From the NCBI GenBank assembly GCA_036426205.1, contig CM071570.1, positions 5,097,872 to 5,161,871 of the forward strand: DNA of 64,000 nucleotides, read 5' to 3'. Shown in pieces: positions 1-11,705 of this stretch (positions are counted from its first letter, which is position 1; every line of letters begins with the position of its first letter). The notes under the pieces were generated by a model. That model made no database searches. It was not told the origin of the DNA and saw only the letters and a program-made list of their open reading frames with translations. This DNA is from Ascaphus truei. Its lineage: Eukaryota > Chordata > Amphibia > Anura > Ascaphidae. The position numbers were made by a program, and so were the translations under genes.

Positions 1-550
1 TGGTGTTTAAGGCACATGCGGAAAACCCAAATATATATATATATATATATATATACCAATATACAAATATACCAAAATGGAAAATTGTTATTAAAAAGCA
101 TTTCCACACCGTTCTTTTTATCTGTTGTGGCAACACTGACATTTTTCTCCTTTATCTTAGTTTCATTTGTTTTGTTTTTAAATGTCGTATCTCTTTTTTT
201 TACCTTTAAACTCTACCAGAGCCATTCTCCTTTTTCTAATGTGTCCAAACCCTTGATGTTCAATGAGATGGTTTTTAAAATATATAATGACCAACTGTTA
301 AAGTGAATATGTGCGTTTCACAGGCCGAGCCTCACCCTTACTATGCCGAACAGAATGAGTAGGGACAGTGTTTTTTTGCCCTGGGTGTCACCCAGCCTAC
401 TACATGTTGTCTAGGGCATAAACAACAAAACAGGTAGCGCTAACCGCAATGTGTGTGGTGTAGTAACTATTACCTTATATATTAAATAAAACTATACATA
501 AGGGGCTGCCTAGGACACAAAGCCTGACCCCCTGGTCAGGAAAACAGTAT
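1..550. other. AT-rich gene-less stretch
   Basis: No gene or recognisable element is visible. An uninterrupted AT dinucleotide run lies at 31-55. The open frames here are short and composed of low-complexity sequence. The segment ends where the hairpin at 551 begins. Confidence 0.6.
31..55. repeat. (AT)n microsatellite
   Basis: About 12 uninterrupted AT dinucleotides. Confidence 0.9.
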
Positions 551-805
551 GGACAGGGATAGTTCCGTGGGCGCCATAAAATTTTACCACTATAAAGGAT
601 ATACAAACCAAGCCTGTTGGTTGTGAAGATTGTTATCCTCACGGTGGGCTTGAAAAAAAAAGAGAAAGCACAACACATCTTTGCTTTCTCTTTGTTTTCA
701 AGCCCACCGTGAGGATCAACAATCTTCACAACCAACAGGCTTGGTTTTCGTATATCCTTTATAGTGGTAAAATTTTATAGGCGCCCACGGAACTATTCCC
801 TGTCC
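551..805. repeat. 255-bp near-perfect inverted repeat (hairpin)
   Basis: The left arm, from 551 (GGACAGGGATAGTTCC), is the reverse complement of the right arm ending at 805. Arms are about 115-120 nt and diverge only by small indels. The inner stem is GAGAAAGCA pairing with TGCTTTCTC around an 11-nt loop. Part of the palindrome reads as open frames on both strands, but no protein family is recognisable. It could be a foldback-type element, a recent inverted duplication or an assembly fold-back. Confidence 0.85.
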
Positions 806-1387
806 ATGTTGTCTAGGGCGCCAACAGGTTTCCCTGGGCCAAGGAATAGAGTTTCAACTGAGCCTCTCCCGCCCCGTGTTGGAGGCCTCCCCCACCTTTT
901 AAACCTGTATTTCTCTCCCCCTCTGTCTCTCACTCTTACACCTCCTCTCTTCCTCGCTCTATACCCCTCGCTATATTGCGAAATTATTTCGTCTAATCTT
1001 ATGCTCCCTACACATTGTGTATATGTTATTGGGAGGATCCGAGGACCATCTGGACAAGGATTTCCATAGAAGAGTCAAAAGTAAAGACAAGTAAAGACAA
1101 AGACAAGACAAGATAAAGACAAGTAAAGGCAAGCAAAGATACCTCTGTTGTGTGTTTACTTACACATGGCCGTGTGAATAGTAAGATCATATATTTGTGT
1201 TATTTTCCCTACCCCCACTGGTCGAGATTGCATATATATTCTTTTTTATTATTATTGACTATCTAATCCCTTGCTCCCCCTTTTATGTGTTTTTCTGGAG
1301 TCTGGTTGATTGCCTGTGTGCAATTAATCAGCTCGCTGCTGGATTTAGAGGCAGTTTCTCTCAAACAGTTATAAGTCCCTGTTACAC
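806..1387. other. Gene-less stretch with pyrimidine-rich and AAGACAAGT-like simple sequence
   Basis: 890-970 is pyrimidine-rich. 1078-1138 is a short degenerate purine-rich tandem repeat (AAAGACAAGT-like). Around 1164 there is a short ACACATGGCCGTGTGA word that recurs near 47.6-48.1 kb. No coding signal. Confidence 0.5.
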
Positions 1388-1937
1388 CCCCTAAATACAA
1401 ACACAACAACCAGTATCTCCCCAAATATGAACACCACTACATCCCAATACAAACACCATTACCCCCAAATACAAACACAACTTTCCCCTCAAATACAGAT
1501 ACCTCTACCCCAAAATACCGACATCACTACCCCGAAATACAGACACCACAGCCCCCCGAAATATAGACACCACTACTGCCCTAAATACAGACAACACTAA
1601 CCCCAAATACAAACACTACTACCCCCAAATTCAAACACCCATACCCCCCAAATACAAACAAAAAAGCCCCCCAAATACAGACACCACAACCCGCCCCATG
1701 TAGACACCACTACACCCCAAATACAAACACCACTACACCCAAATACAGAGACCACTACCCCCCAAATACAGACACCACTACCCCCGAAATACAGACACAA
1801 CTACCCCCCCAAATACAAACACCACAATCCCCTCAAATACCAACAACACTACACCCCAAATATAAATACCACTACACCCAACACAGAGACCACTACCCCC
1901 TCCACCCAATTACAGACACCACTACTCCCTCCCCACC
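1388..1937. repeat. Degenerate about 20-bp minisatellite, block 1
   Basis: Repeated words such as CCCCAAATACAGACACCACT with 17-24-bp spacing and frequent variants (AAACACC, ACAACACT). The same repeat resumes at about 5086, so blocks 1 and 2 look like one array split by the LTR at 1938-5085. The glycine- and cysteine-rich minus-strand open frame at 1597-1800 is a translation of the repeat and not a gene. Confidence 0.9.
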
Positions 1938-2530
1938 TGTCACAGAAGACCAGGTTATTTACACCTTTTTTTACCAGGATCATTCATTGAGCAATATAAG
2001 GTAATACATTTTAATTTACTCTGCATAAATTTGCTTACACACAATGATACACAAAATACAGACAAAAAAACACACTTACTTTGGGACTGGGGTCGAAAAC
2101 TAGACGTTCCAAGCTGCAGAGAACTCTAAATAAGAGTTTTAACCTGACCGGAACTTAGCCCGGAATCTCCTGGAACCCAAATCGGTGTGAAGTTCCACAC
2201 GCCACCGCTCCCTTCTCTTCTGAGAACTTGGACTTTCTTGACCGTGAGTTAGTACAAATCTCAAGGAACTAAAATCGGCATAGAATCCCAGCCGCGTCCG
2301 CTACGATCATTTCTCAGAACTTGGCCGCACAAATCGGGACTTGGACTCCAGCAGGCTTTCCTGGCTTGAAATTGAAACCAGTTGCTCTGCTATTCGCCCA
2401 TGAGCAACTTTGAAAAGCCCGCCCAAGCTTTTACAAGAGAGACCTCCAAATCTGATTGGCTCACAGATTCTTAAAGTATTCTGAGTTTCATTCACAAAAC
2501 TCAACAGTTAGGCAGGGGAAATGAATCCTA

Positions 2531-2990
2531 ATGGGGGCTCCTACAGAATGACTGACAATGAAACTGTGGTAATGTAGAGATATAAACAAATCAATCCCAC
2601 TTGTTAGGGTGTTAAGATGTAACAGTCCTTAAAGCACACTCTCCAATGTATACGTTCAAAAGCCCAATGTCGTGTGGTGTGTATACTCAATGTAAGATCA
2701 CCTACACTGTCCGGAGCTCATATATCAGGGACAGGTATTAGCTGACCTTAACTGTCTGGATGCAGAGTCCGCATCACGATAATCCCTCATGAGGTAGGTC
2801 TGTCCAGTACCGTGGCTCCGCGGTATGCAGGTAACATGACGACACACCACACTGGCTACAGAAAACCAGCAAACTGCCTGTAATCGTCAGTGCTGTATAC
2901 TCACAAACAAACAACGAAGGAGAGGCTTCTGTTCTCATGCTTGCTTCAATCCGGAAGGGAGCGTAGATGCAGAAAAAAAAAAGGAGTGAG
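2531..2990. other. Unassigned insertion inside the family A LTR
   Basis: This stretch interrupts the homology between the two family A copies. It has no coding potential and no recognised termini. A poly-A run lies near its right end (about 2971-2981). Boundaries are approximate. Confidence 0.4.
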
Positions 2991-3197
2991 CACTGCGATC
3001 TTCGAAATAGGCTGGAGGCAGGTAAAACTATCCCAAGCAGCCAACCAGAGCCAAGCTGGCTAGAAAAGCCGGGTCAGCGGGAAATCTGAAATAGACAAGA
3101 GAAATGCGCAAGTCTGCCACCTCTCTCTCTGGCTATCTCAATGCCACCCGCTGGAACAGGCTCCACCAGATCTGGCAGAGAAAGTGTCATCCCGAAG

Positions 3198-3202
3198 GAC
3201 TG
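3198..3202. other. Target-site duplication GACTG (left)
   Basis: Identical to 4291-4295. The corresponding uninterrupted site in the other family A copy reads GACTT next to CCATTC, which supports the insertion point. Confidence 0.9.
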
Positions 3203-4290
3203 TGTCAGACCTGTATGCCCGCAGACCTGGCTAGACCCCAGTACCGAGGTGGGAACGGTATGATACCACACACCCAGAGCAGTGGGAGCAAGCCCGGAGT
3301 GTGGTATAGCGTTGCTGGGCCTGTAGAAAGAGTTGTTAGAGTATACTTGCAACGCTTGGGATTGTCCGAAAGAATAGTCGTGTCCGTGTGCCAGATTCAG
3401 GAGTCCAGAGGTTAACGTAGTAGAAGGCGTAGCAGTGTTCACAGGGATACCAGAGAGCAGAGTAGTCCAGGACGAGCAGGGGTCAAAACCAGGGAGATCC
3501 AAGATAACACAGGAGCAAGATACAGGGAGTATACGTAGAGAGCAAAGCATAGGTCAGGTACACACAGGGAAACAGGAACTATGCAGAGCGGGGAAGAAGT
3601 GGACAAACAGGGATTATAAAGGAGGAGTTACCAATGGGAGAGAGGGGAGGAGTAGAGAGAGAAGTGGGAGATGACAAGGATTGGACAGGAAGAGAAGAGG
3701 AGGAGACAGAAGGGGCGGACAGGGGAAAGGCCTGAAGGGATTGGGAGGCGGAGACCTGGGAAAAAGGATAAGAGGAACCTGTGCATGCAACCTCTGTAAG
3801 GTGGGAGTGCACGTGCACTGGTTGCGACACAGCGAGGGATCGCATGGAGCAAGGGAAGACCGCAGGGGGCGGACGGAGCTCAGCAAAGTGGATCATGCGC
3901 GTGACCTGAGACTGCGCGATGGCGTACAGCGGCATAGCGGACGAGACAGGTGAGTCAGGGAGAGCTGTGGCGGAGCGTGTGCGTGTGCCCTCCGAGGATT
4001 TGGGGAGTGCACGCACCGGACGCGTCACCAGGCGCGTGGAGCACCGTGCCGCGGGCACCACGCCAGGAGGAGGCAACGGATCGTGTGGCACCACAGGGGC
4101 CGGTAATGCTGTGACTGCGGCAGTGAGGGAGCGGGGAGGATCGAAGCAGGGGCTCAAGGAACGCATGGGTATACGGGTCCTGCGGGGAACGCGCTGCGGC
4201 AGGGGAAGAGAGTTAGAAGGTAAGGGAGCAGAGTGGGAAGGAGTAACAGGAGATGGGAGAGAGGGACAAGGAATCTCCTGAGTCGTCACA
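3203..4290 (-). mobile_element. Solo LTR, family B
   Basis: Starts TGTCAGACC and ends CGTCACA on the plus strand, so the element reads TGTGACGACTC to GGTCTGACA on the minus strand. It is flanked by perfect 5-bp duplications, GACTG at 3198-3202 and 4291-4295. No internal retroviral genes are present. A TTTATAA box-like sequence is readable on the minus strand near 3615. The half starting at 3203 aligns with the LTR at 29803 (CCCGCAGACC, GGAGTGTGGT and GGCC blocks in the same order). It lies inside the family A LTR, so it is the younger insertion. The long open frames at 3579-4340 and 3074-3550 are GC-rich LTR sequence, not genes. Confidence 0.9.
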
Positions 4291-4295
4291 GACTG
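4291..4295. other. Target-site duplication GACTG (right)
   Basis: Identical to 3198-3202. Confidence 0.9.
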
Positions 4296-5085
4296 CCATT
4301 GATCTCCGGACCTGGTACTCCGCATTTCCTCGCTGACCAATTGCTCTTCACAGCCCTGGGCATCCTCTGACTGCTTTGAACTACAATGTCCAGCAAACTT
4401 GCTGGCGCCTATGGATTAGTTCAGGCAGCCTGTTTGGACATCGGTTCCGAATGTAACAAGCACATTACATTACAGTACATAATAAAGCATGGTTTTAGTC
4501 TCTGGGTATGGGGACAGAAGAGGAAAAATGTTGTAGTTTTATTTCTATTGCCTTATTCCCCACACTCCTTCTCTGGGACTTAGTCTGCACTCTGAGAGTC
4601 CCCCCTCAACCGTATATACGGCTCGGGCACCCACAAACCTACACTCGTTCTGGGTCACCTTGGCACTAGCTGGGGTACCCCTAACCTAGGGATTCCCTCA
4701 GCTACAGGAATACATATTCATCTCTGTGCCTAATTCACCTTTCTGGGCTGTGCTGAAGCAGGGTACGCTAGTGGTAAGTCGCGCTTGCGTTTTCAAGTGG
4801 AGATATTGTCAGGACAATGTGTCAGGCATGATTCCCGGGTACATTTATAGGGGAACCGGCAACTCCGGAACCCAACCTCCTAGGCACATTCTGACAACAA
4901 GTCCTCCGCACAACCCCCCTTGAAACTCATGCCCTAGCAACCCCTGCTTGCATGCCCGGAAAGGGAAAAACACAAAAAAAACTTTTATTACAGGTAATAC
5001 ATTGGAAAGATACAATGTTACTGGGCCCAAGAGCTAACTCTCTTGGACCCTTATACACGGAGCAGGAGTAACCAAAACAGGCTGC

Positions 5086-5275
5086 CCTCCAAATACAGAC
5101 ACCACTACCCCCCAAATACAAACACTACACCCACCCCCCCAAATACAGACAACACTATCCCAAATACAGACACCACTACCCCCCAAATACAGACACCCCT
5201 ACCCCCCAAATACAGACACCACTACCCCCCAAATACAGACACCACTACCCCCCAAATACAGACACCACACATTTA
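5086..5275. repeat. Minisatellite, block 2
   Basis: AAATACAGACACCACTACCC units of about 20 bp, more regular than block 1 but with the same consensus. It is probably the right-hand remainder of the array interrupted at 1938. Confidence 0.9.
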
Positions 5276-6074
5276 CGACTAAACTCTAGCTGCTGACGAT
5301 GGGCCATGGCCCTCAACTCCCCCCTCCCCCCCCTCCCCCAAATTTGTGTCAGTCCTTCCACAGTCTGATAGAAAAAAATATCACAAGAGAGAGAACATTG
5401 TGTGAAGTATTTAATGCTAACATGCATCAGAACACATGAATCACACTTACAGGATAGATGATTCAAAGAAATTGGGCAGAGAACCCATAAAAATGAATGT
5501 GTTTTTTTTCTCAATCACTCCATCTGGTTTTTATATTTGACCATCTCACTCTATGAGGCCTGTGTACTAAGCGTCGTAAATGGCTTTTTTTTGGTTTGAA
5601 TTCATGCACGGAGATTTCATTTTAAAGAGTGCACCTGCGCACTAACCTGAAATGCCTAAATCAGCTCCATATACATGTTTTTTTAATGCATTTTTGGGAG
5701 GGGTGCACAGAAATAGACCGATCGGCGTCCAGTTATAAATAGTATGTACTATACAATGGATGTTTCTGTTTGCCCCAGTAAGTTGAAAATGCGCCTAAAT
5801 CATCTTCCAAGGACAACCCTAAAAATACTTCATCGTTTTTAGCGAGAATTCAGTGGCTATTTATAAACTGCACACGTATTTGACGTATTCGGAATAGAAT
5901 GTGCATTGCATAATTAGCTAAATGTATTATTATCCCATTCTGGCTATTATAAATAATATGGCACGAATAATTGAAATTATATACATCGGTTTTCATTTAA
6001 CTTTTACCAATTAGATTTTCAACATGATGAAATGCAAACAGATTATATGTCATATGTATGAAGTAACCTACTGT
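5276..6074. other. Gene-less stretch with a possible small dispersed element
   Basis: From about 5548 the sequence opens with GCCTGTGTACTAAGCGTCG, close to GCCTATGCACTAAGCGCCG at 53943. This suggests a shared family of small dispersed elements. No open frame of interest. Confidence 0.4.
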
Positions 6075-6645
6075 ATAATGACCTTCATACAGTACATACA
6101 ATATATAACGAGCTTCATACAGTACATACGATATATACCGTCCTTCACACAGTACATACGATATATAACGACCTTCATACAGTACATACAATATATAACG
6201 ACCTTCATACAGTACATACGATATATAACGACCTTCATACAGTACATACGATATATAATGACCTTCATACAGAACATACAATATATAACGAGCTTCATAC
6301 AGTACATACGATATATAACGACCTTCATACAGTACATACGATATATAACGACCTTCAAACAGTACATACGATATATAACGACCTTAATACAGTACATACG
6401 ATATATAACGACCTTCATACAGTACATACGATATATAACGACCTTCATACAGTACATACGATATATAACGACCTTCATACAACACATACGATATATAACG
6501 ACCTTCATACAGTACATATGATATATAACGACCTTCATACAGTACATACGATATATAACGACCTTCATACATCACATGCGATATATAACGACCTTCATAC
6601 AGCACATACGATATATGACGACCTTCATACAATACATACGATAAA
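6075..6645. repeat. 30-bp minisatellite, about 19 copies
   Basis: Strict 30-bp periodicity, with a core of CTTCATACAGTACATACGAT followed by ATATAACGAC. Neighbouring units differ by a few substitutions and there are almost no indels. The period is a multiple of three and lacks stops in several frames, so it yields long repetitive pseudo-proteins on both strands (for example 6024-6521 plus, 6068-6568 minus). These have no family resemblance and should not be annotated as genes. Confidence 0.95.
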
Positions 6646-7483
6646 CATGTTATGAAAGTGTGCACTACATTTTTGCATCAAAATTGACCCCTCCATTTTT
6701 TTAAAAAATATAATCTTAGTACAGAGGCCGGCTGTGATTTTATAAGAGGAGATTCGCCCATAACCCCTAGGCTGCCTTTGGGGGCCAGTAACGCATTGCT
6801 TTGTAGTGCGTTGCTGGGCTCTCAGGCAGCCATGGGGTTAATTCCGCATTCATCCTCTTGGGAGAGGTGTGGGTTTTATACGCTTTGCTTTGTAGCCTCT
6901 GGAAATTCTGCGGTTGAAATCGTAACCACAGCAAGTGCTTATATTAATCCCTAATTAAAACCCGATTCAATTGCATTTTCCACTTACTCTCCAGGGTTTC
7001 TAGCTAGTAAACTAGCCACAGAGTAAATTCACAAGTGGACACTGTTAATAAGTCTGATCTTGCTCCCAGTTTATAACCAAACACAGGATCACATGGTATG
7101 AAGTTAGAACCTTATAAATATAATGCTTTGACACCTTCTGTTAAACATCCCTGCCCTTGCTGGCACTGCATCAATTCGCTTCGCAGCCAAACTCGACATG
7201 TTGATGTTTCGGTATACGGACACTTGGAATTTGACGGGACTGACTTAGTCTAAATGAAATTGAATTGTTGAACCGTGAATGAAGATTAACTTCAACACAT
7301 TTTTTTTTTAAGTCATCCATTACCATGGCTTTCCAGTAACCCTGTTGATCGTAGATTCTCTGCAGGTTATAATGTGTGTTGTTGGATTAACATGAAACAT
7401 TAAAACTTGATACTTTGCACTAAATGTAACCTTTTCACTGCCTGTTAGGCCAGGAATGCATCAGTACAAAATGTGATGCTGGT
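6646..7483. other. Gene-less stretch
   Basis: Mixed-composition non-coding sequence. Short GC words around 6720-6850 look like dispersed repeat remnants. Nothing recognisable. Confidence 0.5.
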
Positions 7484-7825
7484 ACAGATGCAGCGTCCGT
7501 TATTCGAAAATTTCACGGCGCCGTTTTCGTGTGCTCTGCTGTATTCTACGCGGCATTCACACGGCCAATCGCCCCAGGCACACGTGTTTATCGCGGTTGC
7601 TTTGTTTGAATTTCATGGATTTCCGTGGCGGAAATGAATTAATTGCAATGTGTACAGTACTGTGCTACTGTGTCAATGTCAGGTGTTTAAAAACCATAAC
7701 ACTAAAATACCATTTTCTGCACTCGCGTCTTAAGGCGGTACGGTTGGAAGAAATCCCGCGCCATGACATGGGTATTCCGAGGTATATAAAGTGTGAAATG
7801 TTCGAATAACGGCCGCTGCATCTGT
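7484..7825. mobile_element. Non-autonomous inverted-terminal-repeat DNA element (MITE-like)
   Basis: The left end, starting ACAGATGCAGCGTCCGTTAT at 7484, is matched by its reverse complement ending at 7825. Terminal inverted repeats are about 33 bp with two mismatches. The total of 342 bp contains no transposase. The flanks do not show a convincing target duplication, so the superfamily cannot be assigned. Confidence 0.8.
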
Positions 7826-8422
7826 TTAACATATATAATGAAATAGAATTCAAAATGCAAATAAGAAACCATATGCTTGTTACATTATAATACATACAAA
7901 AATTAATTTAGAGTTGTTGCTTTTTGTTTTTTTAATGCTACAAGTATTTTCTCACAGTACAGGACTGATTTATTAAAAAAAAAAAAACACATGTAGGATA
8001 GTGCTTCGTCTGCAGCTTTAACATACAGCAATATATCACAAAGGGACAATGAAGCCTGCAAACAATTTAAAGTATATCTCCAGTTGACATGCTAATAGCC
8101 CAGATTGGGTCCGTTGGGCATTATTCCGCATTGAAGTCAATGGCAGTAAATGCCCGATGGGATATGTGACCCTGCCCTGTGTTCTCAATGTAAAGAAGTG
8201 GTTGTGGGTGAGTGCACAAGTGTTTTTGTGCTCATCTCTGCGCATGTGCTTATCTGCCCCCTTTATAAGCCAAAACACACAGAGCACCTCCTACCTATCC
8301 GGTTGTATTTAATATTATATCAAATGTAGAAACATACAGCAAAATATCTCTAGAAAGCCGTTCTTTGCAATATATGGCTCACATTATATACACACACATG
8401 TATATAGATATAGATATATAAA
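7826..8422. other. Gene-less AT-rich stretch
   Basis: Contains an A run at about 7975-7987 and TA-rich simple sequence at about 8390-8422. Nothing else recognised. Confidence 0.5.
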
Positions 8423-9568
8423 TATAGCCTGGTCCCCCTGGTCCGCTGTTTCTCCCATTACCTCCTGGATGGCTGCGTATGGTAGCGGAGGAAGGGACAG
8501 ATGACGGCGAGGTGCGGAAGGGAGAGCTGCGGTCAGGAAGGCGACCGAGTCACCAGAGGCTCCCGGCGGCTCCTGTTAGGGCTGCTCACGCATCCGCAGA
8601 CGTTCGGGCATGCGCAAAGAGATCGCGGTGGCCATTACACATGCAGACATGCGCAGTAGAGGGAGACAGCGGCAGCCATTATTCACAGAGCTCTGCATAG
8701 GGAACTACAAGTTCCAGCAGCACCTGGGGCTGCTAGATCAGAGGCCGGCCATCAGCCAATAGGGCACTGAGATTCCCTGCACCACAGAGATATAGATACA
8801 ATTTGGAACGCCAGACCACGGAAGTCAGAGCTGGGACATCAGAAAGGTAGGGTGTGTATGTGCAGGGTGTCAGTGGCCCCTGCACTTGGCTAGAGACCCC
8901 CTTTGGCCCCATATAGGCCCCAACTCCCCTGTATAGTTTGTGACAGCCCCACTTAGCCTTATTAGTGTCAGGGACACAGCAGAATGCTGCGCAGCAGTTG
9001 CGGCCTGTGGTCTGGGACAAGACCACCACCGAAAGGCACAGAGCCTATCTTCATGGTGGGACACTCCATCCGGATACCACCCCGCGTGGAGGCTGAAGCC
9101 ATCGCGGACAATGTCGCTGGATCAGCAGACCCCTTATCTTCAGTTGGCGGTACCGGTTGTTGGAGCACCCAGCAGGTACCTCACTGCAACAAGTGCAACA
9201 ACTGTACACACATTAGTGGGGAAGCGCTGTCTCACACATTGGGTGGGTTGCTACTTGTGGACACTCGGGTGGTTGGGTGCCCAAGGGCCTTTTGGGACTG
9301 CGTTACCAGGTTTGGACTGAGTGTTGGAGGGTATGGCCGTGCGTGGCCTAGTTGGTGGGACTGGTACCACTGTTATTTTATACCTGCAGTAAACTGTTAT
9401 CTTATACCACGTGTGTATTTCTTATATTGTCCTGTGACGGGGTTATCCAACACAGTTGGGATCTTGCACAGGTGGAGGCGCTGTCACTAGATGGATGATC
9501 AAGAATACCCCAGGCTCCCAGCCGCGGAGGTTCAGGCCTCCTGTGAGCCGCAGGTAACGCACCATACA
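8423..9568 (+). mobile_element. Family C LTR-like region, boundaries uncertain
   Basis: It shares family C signatures: TGGAGGCGCTGTCAC at about 9474, then ATACCCCAGGCTCCC, CAGGCCTCCTGTGAGCC and CAGGTA in the same order as in the LTR at 36674-37865 (which is on the opposite strand). The upstream half holds GCATGCGCA and GGCCATT words like the U3 of other family C copies. The likely left terminus TATAGCC (8423) would be a variant of TGTAGCC. The right end may be near ACCATACA (9568). No target duplication was found. Confidence 0.55.
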
Positions 9569-10066
9569 CACATTAGCCGCCATATCTCCAAAGTGTGGGG
9601 GAAACTGCACTCCATAAATATTTGGCAAAGGAAATGCAGTTCTTTTAAAGCTGAAAGGGTTAATGTACATATTTTGGAAAATGTACCCAGACAAGGAGGA
9701 GAACATCCAGCAACTGAAATATAGATACAAAGGGAGTATCCGGTGATTTATCGCTCCATACAGTACACTGAGCTTAATCATCCCATGTTTTCAGTTCCCT
9801 TGGCAGGCAGAAAGGTCATTTTGAATCTCTCTTTCACTCCACAGAATGATGAGTCAGGTTCGGGAGCAGTAATTGAATTTAGTGTGCATACCAATGCCTG
9901 CCAGGCACTCAGCAGACCACCCACCACCCAATATACCACTAAGAGATGGGCGTGGGAGCTATATATCATGATCTCCCAAAAATAATTTCAAACATTAATG
10001 CTGCAATGTGCCTCCATTGATTTTGTGTGTGTGTGTGGGTGCTAGTGTTTGTGCACTAACGGTGAC
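9569..10066. other. Gene-less stretch
   Basis: No coding signal. A short GT run lies at about 10026-10037, just before the solo LTR. Confidence 0.5.
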
Positions 10067-10610
10067 TGTAACAGGGACTTATCACTGTTTGGGAGAAAAT
10101 ACTTCTAAATCCAGCAGGGAGCTGGTTAATTGCAGACAGGCAATAAACTAGACTCCACCTGGTCACATTATAACTCTAATAAAAGCCTCCTGTTGGAAAC
10201 AGGAGAGAGATTTTAACTGAGTTCACAATTGGGCTTACACAGGAAAGCAGAGAAGCCTGCACACAGACACTATCTTGAGCACAAAGGTCTGAGATCAAGA
10301 CACCGAGACACCCAGAGACCTATATTTCCTGGACACAGAGGACCCAGGAACCTGTCAGAGACTGACATGGAGGGCCACCTGCTTAAGGTACTTCCTGAGA
10401 CTTTGGGGTGATAGGCTGGTAATGGGAATATACCTCCAGTCCTGCAGATAAGGTCTGGGGAAGTAAGTTAGCCCTTACAAAGGTTTAGGGGTTTGTTATT
10501 TTGTTGTTTTATATATTTTGCCTGGATAAAGGAACATGCTCAATAAAGCCAAGATATAATTTCACCCTAATCGGTCTCCATTATATGAACCTCTACACAC
10601 ATCTCTGACA
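10067..10610 (+). mobile_element. Solo LTR, family E
   Basis: Begins TGTAACAGGG and ends CTCTGACA, 544 bp, flanked by perfect 5-bp duplications GTGAC (10062-10066 and 10611-10615). TATA-like AATAAAAGCC lies near 10178 and a polyadenylation signal AATAAA at 10542-10547, as expected for U3-R-U5 order on the plus strand. No internal genes remain. The small open frame at 10229-10411 lies within the LTR and is not supported as a gene. Confidence 0.9.
10542..10547 (+). promoter_or_regulatory. LTR polyadenylation signal AATAAA
   Basis: Within CAATAAAGCC, about 65 bp before the LTR 3' end. Confidence 0.6.
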
Positions 10611-10689
10611 GTGACCAACACTGATCTTCATTGTGAAAAAAAGTGTTAACCTGTTTTAACATTTCTAAGTTTTACAGCTCCTCTAAGTT

Positions 10690-11705
10690 AACGCTGGTGG
10701 CCTAGATAGATAGAACACCACGCCTAGATAGATAGAACACCACACCTTGATAGACAGATCACCATGCTTAGATAGATAGAACACCACACCTACATAGATT
10801 GAACACCATGCCTTGATAGATCCCCATGTTTTGGTAGATCACCACGCCTTGATAGAACACAATGCCTTGATAGATAGAACACCACACCTAGATAGATAGA
10901 ACACCACGCCTAGATAGATAGGGCACAACGCCTTGATAGAACACCACACCTTGATAGATAGAACACCACGCCTAGGCAGATTATACACCACGCCTAGATA
11001 GATAGAACACCATACCTTGATAGAACACCACGTCTAGATAGATAGAACACCACGCCTAGATAGATAGAACACCACACCTAGATAGATAGGACACCACGCC
11101 TAGATAGATAGAACACCACGCTTTGATAGAACACCACGCCTTGATAGATAGAACACCACACCTTATAGATAAAACACCACGCCTTGATCACCACTCCTAG
11201 ATAGATCACAAGATCTAGATAGAACACCATGCTTAGATAAATAGAGCACCATGCCTAGATAAATAGAACACCATGCCTAGATAGAGAGAACACCACGCCT
11301 TGATAGATAGAACACCACGCCTTGATAGAGAACACCACTCCTTGATAGATAGAACACCACGCCTAGATAGATAGAACACCACAACTTGATAGATAGAACA
11401 CCATGCCTTGATAGATAGATCACTACTCCTAGATAGATCACAAGATCTAGATAGAACACCATGCTTAGATAGATAGAACACCACGCCTAGATAGATAGAA
11501 CACCACGCCTAGATAGAGAGAACACCACACCTTGATAGAGACCACTACGCCTTGATAGAACACCACGCCTAGATAGATAGAACACCACACCTTAATAGAT
11601 AGAACACCACGCCTAGATAGAGAGAACACCACACCTTGATAGAGACCGCCACGCCTTGATAGATAGAACACCACGCCTTGGTAGATAGAACACCACGCCT
11701 AGAGA
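10690..11705. repeat. About 22-bp minisatellite (GATAGATAGAACACCACGCC)
   Basis: About one kilobase of units built on GATAGATAGAACACCACGCCT, with CTTGATAG and CTAGATAG alternatives and unit lengths of about 15-30 bp. Sub-blocks repeat: the words around 11195-11230 (ATAGATCACAAGATCTAGAT) recur at about 11430-11465, about 235 bp apart. The minus-strand open frames here are repeat translations. Confidence 0.95.

Larger units (their letters stand above)
1938..5085 (-). mobile_element. Family A LTR, degraded, with nested insertions
   Basis: The left end (TGTCACAGAAGACCAGG, from 1938) is the reverse complement of the 3' end of the intact family A LTR at 44916-46316. Homology recurs in collinear inverted blocks: about 1938-2530 with 45720-46316, 3030-3202 with about 45560-45720, 4291-4330 with about 45520-45560, and 4720-5040 with about 44990-45330. 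The gaps are a non-family segment at about 2531-2990 and the nested solo LTR at 3203-4290. The 5' terminus (expected near 5085) does not match the other copy and seems lost. Minisatellite on both sides implies insertion into that array. No target duplication was found. Confidence 0.75.

Noticed and set aside
3579..4340. 253-residue minus-strand open frame
   Set aside because: It lies within and across the end of a solo LTR with clear target duplications. Composition is low-complexity Ser/Pro-rich, and there is no family resemblance.
6075..6645. Regularly spaced repeat that could look like a CRISPR array
   Set aside because: There are no unique spacers between repeats; it is a plain tandem array in eukaryotic-type DNA.
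6024..6665. Long open frames on both strands (up to 166 residues)
   Set aside because: Translations of a 30-bp tandem repeat. A 3n period keeps frames open without selection.
8940..9490. 126- and 168-residue plus-strand frames
   Set aside because: Within the family C LTR-like region, overlapping in two frames, with no recognisable domain.
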